Both the position numbers and the translations under genes were made by a program. A model generated the notes under the pieces. That model worked only from the letters and a program-made list of their open reading frames with translations. It did not search any database and was not told the DNA's origin. From NCBI GenBank assembly GCA_950295325.1, contig OX485807.1, forward strand, positions 22,663,666 through 22,727,665: DNA of 64,000 nt, given 5' to 3'. This document shows positions 11,080 to 19,876 of this stretch, piece by piece. Every line of letters starts with the position of its first letter. Within the stretch, counting starts at the first letter, position 1. The stretch comes from Polytrichum commune. Its lineage: Eukaryota; Streptophyta; Polytrichopsida; Polytrichales; Polytrichaceae.

Positions 11080-13879
11080 TCAAGGATTTGTGGCCCTTCC
11101 ATTTAACCACTTCCATCTACGGGGTGGGAACTTATTTCTCTTGTAACCTTCCCATCCAGCTGCCAAAACCACCCAACCCTTCTCTTGCAATAGGTCTGAT
11201 TCCCTCAGTTCCTCTAAAGTTGGTGGTACTTCCAGCCACGACTTGCCTTCCAGAAACTTCTCAGCATCCCGATATGCATCCGCTTCTTCAGCTGTGAGTT
11301 GATGAGACCAAGGAATGCGTGCCGTGGCATTAGCTCCTGGGCCAGAGCTATTAAATTCAGCAAAGAAAACATGATCATGGGCAAACAAAGGGCCTGAATC
11401 TGTCAGCCAGTCCACCCAGCCCTCAGGCGCAATATGCTGGCCCAAGGCTGTATCAATAATCACTACTCTTGCATACTCCCGCCATGGTCGGCCTAAATAT
11501 GTGAGCCCTGTTCCAGTGGATTGATAGTTTGCCAAATCATATCCAGTCACATTTGACCTTAATATAACAAAGGTCGACTTCAAGGCCTCGGGGCAATTAT
11601 TGTCACACCATCTACTCTGAGCAGTAATAAACCCCTCCCCTGCACATGCATCACAAGATTGAGTCCATATACAAACCTAATGGATAATATCATAAGTCAG
11701 CACTTCATCGTGGTGGGTCACCTACAGTCACTGAAGGGGAGTTTCAAACACAGCTACTCAAGTGATTGTGGTTTAGGCCCACTTTCCACCATAACTAAGA
11801 CAACTATGATTCATTTTGTTCACACAGCATGTACTTGAAGATTGACTTTGAACTCAATTATCCTCCCTCTTATTGGTGCAATTCGTGGAGTGGAAACAGT
11901 GATTATAAAGATTCTAGTGCAAAGTTTGTCCTAGAGTGATTACCTCCCTACAAACTTTCTCCTATCCTTTGGCCTTGAAGTTCTGTCCTGGAGCCACCTT
12001 GTAACTACAAACAAAATGGAACCAAAGAAATAAAACTACGCCCACTCCCAAGTACACCTTGTATCGTGGCTGGGCAAGTAAGAGTAGTTGTGGTTGGAGT
12101 TGTCATGAATGCAACTTATCCCTCATCCCTCAAATGTGAAGCCAGAGAAAGTAAACTACAACCATCAACCACCGAAACGGTAGTTGTGTGTAAACGCCCC
12201 TTGAGAAACTATCACGTTTGACTGAACCTGGTTAACTAATACCATATAAGTGGTGACAGAATAGAGCGCAGGTTTGCCATGGTGAAAGACATACCTCTTG
12301 AGTAAATAGTGCAGTTCTCAAAGACTGCACATGCATACCCAAGGATGAAGTCAACATTTCCTTCTACCCTGCAATCCTTATAGTACTGCTTGCCCTGATC
12401 AGCATACAAAGTATCTTGCCACCCCAAGAAAATGCAACTGTAGAAAGCGCAATTGTCTCCCGAAACGCGGATAGCCGGTGCTTGCGAGTTGTAGTCAAAA
12501 TCCACAGGCTTTGGAGCACTGTTTTCAAAGGTGATACCCTTGGCTACAAAGTAAGAGCCCTCCACAATCACAGATGGACAGTCAAGTATCGTGTATTCTT
12601 GGCCATCAGGTTTCCTATCGCATGCCTTTCTGTTGAAGGTCAAGACTGTGCTCTCCGCACCCTCACCCAAAAAGGTGATGTAATCCTGCAGTACATCCAA
12701 CAAAGAATGATAACTTAGCGAGAGATCTGCCCAACACTAGCCCCACCTGGAAAGTGGTCGACAATATTACCAATTCAGGTGACTAGTACGACCAGGTGGA
12801 AATTCACACCAATGTCACATACATTTAAGCTCTTCCAGAGGAAGGGAAGAAAGAAAGAAAGAGAAATAAAAGAAGAAAAAAGAGGTGTCGAGGTGCTTTT
12901 TGCAATGTATTGAGATATATTGCCATCGGGGACCACGGAGAATCTGCACCATTCTGATGTTCACATGAAATTGAGCGTCTCCAGTTCCGCACATTGCTCA
13001 CATTTTACTCGAGGGAGACATGAAGAGTGGCACTTCCAGAGACAGGCATCTCTTAGGATTGGAGACTTTTTCATGTTGCATGGTCTGTGGAAGCACCGCT
13101 TTTTCATTGTTCACGTTTTCATATTCTGGCCTTCGGAGATTTGGAGTATCTCTCGCTCTCGATCCTTTTTGATAGAAAATTGCAAGAAGTGGAAATGCAC
13201 TTTCCAACCCCCACAGCTGGGAGAGATGCTAACTAGCTCCTGACCCACTTTCCTGAAGAAGCCTGACATGATTCTTCATGTAAAGAAGCTCAAGCACCTT
13301 ACGAAGACAATCTTGACGAGCATTATGGTAGTATGAAGATACATGATGTTGCATACTTCACATGCCCAGAACATGCCATTTCGAAAACAGAATCTCAGAC
13401 TCGATTGAAGACACCTCGCCTATTTTCATTTTGAAGTTTTATCTCAACTCAACCCCAATTTCTTGCGAAATACTTCACGTAAGTAGGCGGAGCCGAAATA
13501 CCGACGACGAGAAATGGCGCCCTTGAAGAGCTCAGGAAAATGGCGAGAAGATGTTTACCTTGCCTTCAGGGACAATTACAGGGCCGTAATAAGTTCCCGG
13601 CTTAATGTAAATCACCCATCGCAGGTAGTTCCACATGGGGACGGCATCTACCGCCATTTGAACGGATGCGAAGTGATTCGGATGCCCATCGTTAGACACC
13701 ACCAACACCGTCTGGATGCTTTGAGCGCCGACTCCATCTTCGGCCGCCAACAGCCGCCTTGCCACGCCTTCTGAAGCTTCCAAAGGGCGGCTGCTTCTGT
13801 GCGTGTCACGACTCCATGCCGCACTAGGGAACAGGACCACAAGGAGCAGGCAAACAAAAATGGCGGTAGCGTAATGCAT
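11080..13879 (-). CDS. Pectin methylesterase (pectinesterase), secreted, three exons
   Basis: Coding exons are 13879-13559, 12685-12295 and 11639-11080. Donors are GTAAAC and GTATGT, acceptors CTGCAG and TGCAG, phases 0 and 1; the product is 423 residues. It should de-esterify cell-wall homogalacturonan. The N-terminus MHYATAIFVCLLLVVLF is a signal peptide. The first family motif GxYxE is altered to GTYYG (about residue 95). Then come SQAPAIR (Q175, normally QAVAL), GWQDTLY (Q197, D198), GNVDFILGYACAVF (D219) and YLGRPW (R288), so the catalytic Asp pair, the Gln pair and the Arg are kept. There is no N-terminal PMEI domain, so it belongs to the short class without a pro-region. About 45 residues follow the usual family end. 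ATG at 13879 is the first Met of the frame and opens directly into the signal peptide. Confidence 0.93.
11735..12204. mobile_element. TIR element inside pectinesterase intron 2
   Basis: The left end AAGGGGAGTTTCAAACAC (about 11735) and the right end GTGTGTAAACGCCCCTT (about 12181-12197) form an imperfect inverted repeat of about 17 bp. The roughly 460-bp interior has no coding capacity and fills most of the 655-bp intron. The termini resemble the Harbinger-like ends seen elsewhere in this window. Target duplication is not clear. Confidence 0.45.
12832..12888. repeat. Purine-rich low-complexity tract in pectinesterase intron 1
   Basis: A GAAA/GAAG-rich stretch of about 55 bp on the plus strand lies within the 873-bp first intron (12686-13558). 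On the transcribed strand it is pyrimidine-rich. Confidence 0.6.
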
Positions 13880-13989
13880 ACGGAACAAAATGCTCCCTAC
13901 AACCTGCTTTCGAATTCCGACTCACCCTCCCTCCCACTTCGCCACAGATAGACGACGAAACACAAGCAAGCAATCGAGGAGTAATCTCT

Positions 13990-14432
13990 CACCTCCCCAC
14001 TTAACCCGCAACTCGAAACCAAAGAAACCTTACACCATGCACTCAGCTTCCTACCGCAACACACTCCAAAATTCACCTTAACGCAAATTCCTCCAACTCA
14101 TTCAATCCGCAACACTCACCTCCCCATCACCTCCACACATAACAATTATCATCTCCATGCCACCGCTTCGGAATCCCAACCACTCACATGCACGACGAAG
14201 CAAGAACGGAGCAGATGCCCAACCTTGACCCAAAACCAGAAACCGAAACACCTGACCTCCCGACTTGACCCAAAAACCGAAACCAAAAAATCTCACACCA
14301 CGCACTCAGCTACGACCGCAACACGCACCAAGATTCACCTTAACCCAAATTACACGAATTCGTTTCAATGCGCAACAGTCTCCTTCCATCACCTGCACGC
14401 ATAACAATCACCACCCCCATCGAACGCTGTCA
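13990..14432. repeat. Direct duplication upstream of pectinesterase, offset 263 bp
   Basis: About 175 bp at 13995-14170 recurs at 14258-14432 with substitutions. Landmarks are GCACTCAGCT at 14039 and 14302, then CGCAACAC, then TTCACCTTAA and CATAACAAT. It lies directly 5' of the minus-strand pectinesterase start and so may duplicate promoter or 5' UTR sequence. Between and around the copies the DNA is rich in CAA, ACC and CGA. ORFs across it are low-complexity. Confidence 0.8.
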
Positions 14433-15010
14433 CTCGACAGAGCCGCCATACCAAACCGCCTATCGAATTCGTACCAACAACAACAACAACAAACCGCCTC
14501 GACGACGACGAAAATAGGAGCACTGGCAATCACTACAGGGGCTTCGGCGCGCTCTGGCTTATTGAACCAATTTCTTGTAAAATGGGGGCTTGGGTCAAGT
14601 GGTAATCTGAACATTAAAAAATGCGTGTGTGTGGATGCTTTCGAACTCGTCGGGAGTTCGAATGGATGGCTCAAGTGAAGTTAAGAGAAGCGAGCTTTCA
14701 GAGTGATCGTGAAGTGCATTCTCGTTGGAGATTCGGAGAACACTCTGCCAGACGACGTGGCGTCGCTAGAGGGAGGCACCTCACGGGCGACTTGCTCTTG
14801 TGACAAGGAAGACCCCGTCACTGGTGTCCTACATGACGCCCTTATACCCGGGGGGAAAACGGCCCGCAGGGCATTAAGCCGGGTAAGAGCTGGCGGGTAT
14901 GGGTAGTGGGTGAGGTTTGAAAGGTCGTCCCCTGCTTTTAAGGTGCAGTTGTGGACTCGCCCTTTTGTTGTTATCTCGGAATATCACGGAAAGTGGGTGT
15001 GGGCCAAGGG
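14433..15010. other. Upstream region of pectinesterase, GC-richer
   Basis: A (CAA)n run lies at about 14476-14491. An imperfect palindrome TCGAACTCGTCGGGAGTTCGA lies near 14640. The stretch 14690-14930 is GC-rich with an open plus-strand frame (14703-14906) starting MIVKCILVGDSENTLP. It recalls the start of a small GTPase, but no P-loop follows, so no gene is called. Confidence 0.4.
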
Positions 15011-15237
15011 CTACACTAAGTTGTCTAATTAGTGTGGGTAACTATTTGTAGTTACATGTTGCAATATCCTTTTTATCGACATTATCGTTTTTTACCAACT
15101 AAGTTATATCATATTTTTCGGTGTGTGCATACTAACTATTTATGTTACTCGGGTGAAAAATGATGCTCTCGATAAAATGTTATAGCAATGCGTTAAATCC
15201 AAATGGTAACCCACACTAATTAGACAAATAAGTGTAG
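15011..15237. mobile_element. 227-bp MITE with about 31-bp inverted ends
   Basis: The left end CTACACTAAGTTGTCTAATT followed by AGTGTGGGTAAC is mirrored at the right end by GGTAACCCACACTAATTAGA then CAAATAAGTGTAG, with about five mismatches over 31 bp. No coding capacity. The superfamily is not determinable from the ends alone. Confidence 0.82.
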
Positions 15238-15271
15238 ATGTCTTAAGTTGCTCTTGGAGCCACTGTGTACA

Positions 15272-15720
15272 CAGGGAGGTCACTCCATTTGTAAAGTTGA
15301 ACAACCACGTGCGAACACTTTACATGTAGAAAATCCTACTTTTTACATAAAGCATCACAAACTTTTATGGGTCAAACTTTTATCAATTTGTTTTCATGAT
15401 TAGATATACACGGTACATGTTACATAGTCAAAAATAGTAACTAAATTTGATGATTTTTATTTTTTTATAAAACATAACGTTTCTAACTAGAATGATGCAG
15501 AATTGAACTAAAACATTTACTACAAAAAATGAAGATGACTGAAAATATTAAAAAAATACAAAAGATACTATCAATGATTATGTATATGTAGGAAAAATAT
15601 CATTTATACATAAAGATATAAAATATAAAATACAATAGATACTATTTATGGCATGTAATATAGGGGTAGCAAATTTTGTTCGCACATGGTTTTCAACTTG
15701 ACAATGGAGTGACCTCCCTG
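15272..15720. mobile_element. 449-bp MITE with about 47-bp inverted ends, hAT-like terminus
   Basis: The left end CAGGGAGGTCACTCCATTTG continues with GTAAAGTTGAA, a CA spacer and GTGCGAACA. The right end is the inverted form, TGTTCGCACATGG, TTCAACTTGACAATGGAGTG and ACCTCCCTG. The CAGGG start is common in hAT MITEs. An 8-bp target duplication is not clear in the flanks. The interior is AT-rich and non-coding. Confidence 0.85.
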
Positions 15721-15737
15721 TGACTATGTATTGAGTT

Positions 15738-16440
15738 CTTAAGGCCACTTCACACACAAACCAAGGGTCATGACCATGTAAGGTGGATCGGTATTAAATG
15801 GCTTTTTATTCTGAATTAGACCCATGTATTTGATTGGTATGTGGTTCAGTGAGGATCAAAGAGCAAACATCATAAAAAAAAACACATGTCTAAAAGAGAT
15901 CTGGCTACATCTTCAAATATTTATCACTACTCTACACTCAATAGTGAACACAATTGAGAGGACCTATGTATCCAATTAAGAAATCAACAAACATGCACGT
16001 CCGGTAACCATAACTAAATCAAGGGAGGTCCAATATTCAATCCGGTTTTTGCATATGTTTCATCGTAGATGCACTAATGCACCACGAGTTTTGGTGTGCA
16101 AATCTAATTGGTAGAAGTTGGAGAACATGAAAAACAAACCAAATAACACCCAGACACTTTAGTTGTGAGGGCCCTTGACTCTCTTCCAAAAGCCTTACCA
16201 ATTGTTTAACTAAAGAAAAGAAAAGAAAAGAATATGCATGTATCAAGGTACCGGCATGAATGTGAGCCCATTGGCAACTATTTAACTAACTTAATATAAT
16301 GGAATTTGCGTTAGGCCTACTTCTTGGAGGTGGGCCTCACGCAAATTTCGACAAACCATGAAACACTCATAGTATGCCATGTAGGAATCCATGTCGACTT
16401 TTCATCCATGGCAATTTCTTTGGGCCCTAGGCCTTCACCT
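15738..16440. repeat. Nested repeat: Harbinger-like end with 391-bp-family copy inside
   Basis: TAAGGCCACTTCACACACAA at 15738 matches the left end of the elements at 41135 and 41709. From about 15790 to 16200 the sequence instead matches the repeat family that is tandem at 45110-46285 (shared CTCAATAGTGAACACAATTG, GTTGGAGAACA and AATAACACCCA). Around 16315-16350 it returns to element interior (CTTGGAGGTGGGCCT). The simplest reading is an insertion of one repeat in the other. An 18-bp imperfect hairpin lies at 16303-16347. Confidence 0.6.
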
Positions 16441-16709
16441 TCTAGGGTGACGTAGATTGGAGGATCTCAACCTTTTCGACCAATGAAAGATCTTCGTCAA
16501 TGCAATGTGCCACATGCTTTCAACCTCATGTATGAAATAGCCTTTATTTTCAATGAAAAAACTAATCATCGTATTTTTATGTTTTTAAGACCATAAATCG
16601 GAATGCGACTTCCATCTTTTACACAGATGAAATCTTTTTAAAATACACATACACACACTTCAAAAAATCTCAAGAATTGAATGAAACCGACAAATTTGGG
16701 ATGAATGTA

Positions 16710-17275
16710 CAGTAGGGTCCAAGGCAGAATGGCGTTTTTGGTTTCCTAGTGGAAAAAAATTCAAATCTGCCCACTTTGAAAGCCTCTAGAGAGATCAAAA
16801 ATTAGTATTTTACCTTGAAATTTTTACCATGAACCTGAAATCAAGTTGTTAGTATGCCTACCAAACTTCAAAACCAAATAATTCACCAAAAAAAAGTTAT
16901 TCAAAATCTACCAATATACTCCGTAGGTAGCTATGGAAAAAGTTTCACTCCTACCAACTTCGACAGCCTCCCAAGAATTGAAAAAAAAAAATCCTTACTT
17001 TGATGTTTTTTTGGTAGAAACTAATTTGTATTAGTAATATACGGTAAAAATATGAAGTCTAAAGATTAGTAAAAAATATATATTCCCAATCTACCAACAT
17101 GTGTTATTTTGCGATATACTTATGGAAATCATTTTCACTACAACCAACTTTGACACCCTCCCAATGGCTAAAAAATGGCCCATTTTGCCATGAAATTCTT
17201 GTCACAAGATAAGCTACATGTTAATGACAAGTTTACCAAAGTTCAAGCTTAAAAAACTTACACAAAAATTTAAGA
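16710..17275 (+). repeat. Left long terminal inverted repeat of the Tc1-like element
   Basis: Its inverted partner is 18688-19244. The arms keep blocks such as TTCACTCCTACCAACTT with GACAGCCTCCCA, and GACACCCTCCCAATGGCTAA. Divergence between arms is obvious by eye, so this is an old copy. Confidence 0.93.
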
Positions 17276-17670
17276 ACATTCAAATTTAACTGTGCGCACT
17301 TGTCACATCCCAATTAATACACTTGCTAAGAATTTGAACACCACATACGCATGAAGGAGCTTTTGTTCTCTACATCAATGCTTGTTTTGAGAGTTGAATA
17401 TTACAAGTGACTTGTAGAATGTGTGATGATTTGAGAGGGCTTATTTGAAAGCAAAGGTATGCACATGGTGATGTGGGAGTAAGAGTATGCACAAGAAGGT
17501 TTATTTGAGAGGAGAGGTCTACACATATTGGTTTAGGAGTGAAGGTATGTACAAGCTAATTTGGGAGCACATTATGCACATCAATGTTGATTTGGGAGGG
17601 GAACATGTATGAACATATGATTAGGTAGTTAAAATTTTAGATCAAATTCTCAAATTAAAAGTTGTGATTG

Positions 17671-18678
17671 ATGTCTATCCCAGATGAAATTCGTGCACAT
17701 ATTGTGGGTTTGAGTGAGAGAGGGAAGAAAAGAGTTGAAATTGCAGCTATTGTTGGAGTCCCTGTTAGAATAGTTCAGAGGTTGGTAAAGAAATTTTGAG
17801 AAAATAGAACCTATAAAAGCAAAACGTGTGCCAAAAAATATGGAAAAAACTTAGTGATAGAGATGTTCGTGGTATAAAACGTGTTTTACAAGTTGATCGT
17901 CGCATCACGCTCTCTGACTTTACTAATATGTGTCCTACTAAAGTATGTAGAAATATTATTCGAAAGACTTTACATGATAGTGGCCTTCACAGTCGAATTG
18001 CAGTAAAAAAAATATTTTTTTACACCTCGCCACATGTCTCAACGATTGGCTTTTGCTTAAAAGTATTGTCGATGAAGTGCAAAAGATTGGGAGCAAATTG
18101 TTTGGATAGATGAGTCCTCTTTTGAAGTTGGAAAAAACTCTAGACAAATTCATATTTGGAGAACTGTGTATATGAGCGCTATGCTTCAAGTTGTATAGTT
18201 TCAACTTTCAAGAGTGAGAGGTCTTCTTTGATGATTTGGGGTGCATTTTCTGGAGGGCAAAAATCACAACTTATTTTATGCCTAAAGATTGGTGTTCTGC
18301 AAAGGATTTTGTTGAAGTGGTTTACAATGGAGAGTTGCTTCATTTTATGGAAAAGTACCACAATGATTATTCATGGAAGATGGTGCATCTGTCCATAGAA
18401 GTAAACAATGTGAAGAATTGAGGCAAGCACACCGTCTAGAGAAGCATAATTGGCCCATAAACTCTCATGATCTCAATCCAATTGAGAATCTTTGGAAGAT
18501 TTTGAAAGATGCAGTTCAACATGGTTCAATATGCCCTAAAAATACAAGTGACTTAAGAGTAGTTATTGCAAGAGAGTGGAAGATTATTAATGGTCAAAAG
18601 CTCCTTCTGCTATGTCATTCCATGCCTACTAGGTTACAAGCAGTGATAGAGGCAAGTGGAGGACATACAAGTTGGTAG
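17671..18678 (+). pseudogene. Tc1-family transposase, DD34E, broken
   Basis: The start MSIPDEIRAHIVGLSERGKK is a Tc1-type helix-turn-helix, followed by GVPVRIVQRLVKKF and an in-frame TGA at 17797-17799. A second DNA-binding part lies at 17850-18000 (LSDRDVRGIKRVL, then RKTLHDSGLHSR). A frameshift sits in the A-rich run near 18008 and more stops follow. The catalytic core is legible across frames: VWIDESSFEVG (first Asp codon at 18109), MIWGAFSGG, MEDGASVHRS (second Asp at 18379) and HDLNPIENLW (Glu at 18484). Exactly 34 residues lie between the second Asp and the Glu, the DD34E signature of Tc1. It would cut and paste the element at TA. No continuous frame survives. Confidence 0.93.
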
Positions 18679-18687
18679 ATTGTGAGT

Positions 18688-19244
18688 TTTTCTTTTGGGT
18701 GTAAGCTTTTTGAGCTTGAATTTTGGCACACTTGTCATTAACATGTAGCTTATTTTGAGACAAGAATTTCATGGCAAATGGGCCATTTTTTAGCCATTGG
18801 GAGGGTGTCAAAGTTGGTTGTAGTGAAAATGATTTCCATAAGCATACCGCAAAATAACACATGTTGGTAAATTGGGAATATCTTTTTTTTACTAATATTT
18901 TAGACTTGAGATTTTTACCATATATTAATAACACAAATCTCTTTCTACCAAAAAAACATCAAAGTAAGGAATTTTTTTTTCAATTCTTGGGAGGCTGTCA
19001 TAGTTGGTAGGAGTGAAACTTTTTCCACATCTACCTATATTGGTAGATTTTGAATAACTTTTTTTTGGTGAATTATTTGGCTTTGAAGTTTGGTAGGCAT
19101 ACTAACAACTTGATTTCAGGTTCATGGTAAAAATTTCAATGTAAAATACCGATTTTTGATCTCTCTAGAGGCTTTCAAGGTGGGCAGACTTGAATTTTTT
19201 TCCACTGGGAAACCAGAAACGCCATTCTGCCTTGGACCCTACTG
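18688..19244 (-). repeat. Right long terminal inverted repeat of the Tc1-like element
   Basis: Inverted partner of 16710-17275. It ends in the exact complement of the left terminus and is followed by TA. Confidence 0.93.
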
Positions 19245-19370
19245 TACATATAGATACATAGATTCATGCATTCTTGTTCATAGATTAGTCTCACCATAAT
19301 AAATGTTGTCAATTCGACTATGTATTCCCAACTCATTGACCCAACAACTAGATTCGTGTGTAGATTGGAG

Positions 19371-19378
19371 GTGTCCAC
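19371..19378 (+). repeat. 8-bp target-site duplication, left, of hAT element
   Basis: GTGTCCAC directly precedes the hAT terminus CAGTGTTGGACCA. It is identical to 23234-23241. Eight bases is the standard hAT duplication length. Confidence 0.9.
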
Positions 19379-19876
19379 CAGTGTTGGACCAATATTAAAA
19401 TTTTGCGATACCAACCTAGTACCAATATAAGATTTTTTATGAAATTTCAACCGAGTTGGATCCCAAATATCACAAGAATCATATTTTTATAAATATGGTA
19501 TGAGTATGAGTATCAATCTTGTAAAAATAAAGCCTAAAGGTATCAATATCGAGTACCATGGTAGTGATACCAGTGGAGTATGCACAATGGTATGGTATTA
19601 TTTTAATTTTTTTACCTTTTTCCTTTTAGAGACCTATTTTCCACTTCAAAAACAAGGTGTCGAATTAAACAAAATTTACTTGAATATACTTGCATTCAAG
19701 TAGAAAATACAATAAATCACGAAGATTGCAAGGAAGAATCAAATGAAAATAGGATGGTTGATTAAGAATGAACTGCATGGTCATGAGAATAGTATGACGG
19801 TTCACAAATAATTGCCTTTGGTGGCAGGTTGTGATGCACATCATGATAGACCAAAGAGGAAATCATAACACAACAA

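Larger units (their letters stand above)
16710..19244 (+). mobile_element. Tc1-like DNA transposon with very long inverted repeats
   Basis: The element is 2535 bp and flanked by TA on both sides (16708-16709 and 19245-19246), the target site of Tc1/mariner elements. The left end CAGTAGGGTCCAAGGCAGAA is exactly mirrored by the right end TTCTGCCTTGGACCCTACTG. Inverted similarity continues inward for about 560 bp on each side (to about 17275 and from about 18688), with many substitutions and small indels. Between the arms lies a broken transposase gene on the plus strand. It is inactive as an autonomous element. Confidence 0.95.

Noticed and set aside
11088-11297. Plus-strand frames opposite pectinesterase exons (11088, 12416, 13514)
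   Set aside because: They are antisense shadows of exons with clear PME motifs on the minus strand.
14636-14662. GTTCGA words near 14645 as a tRNA T-arm
   Set aside because: No acceptor stem, anticodon arm or A-box could be arranged around them; they form a simple palindrome.
14703-14906. Frame starting MIVKCILVGDSENTLP that recalls a small GTPase start
   Set aside because: No GxxxxGK(S/T) P-loop or other GTPase motif follows, and it stops after 67 codons.
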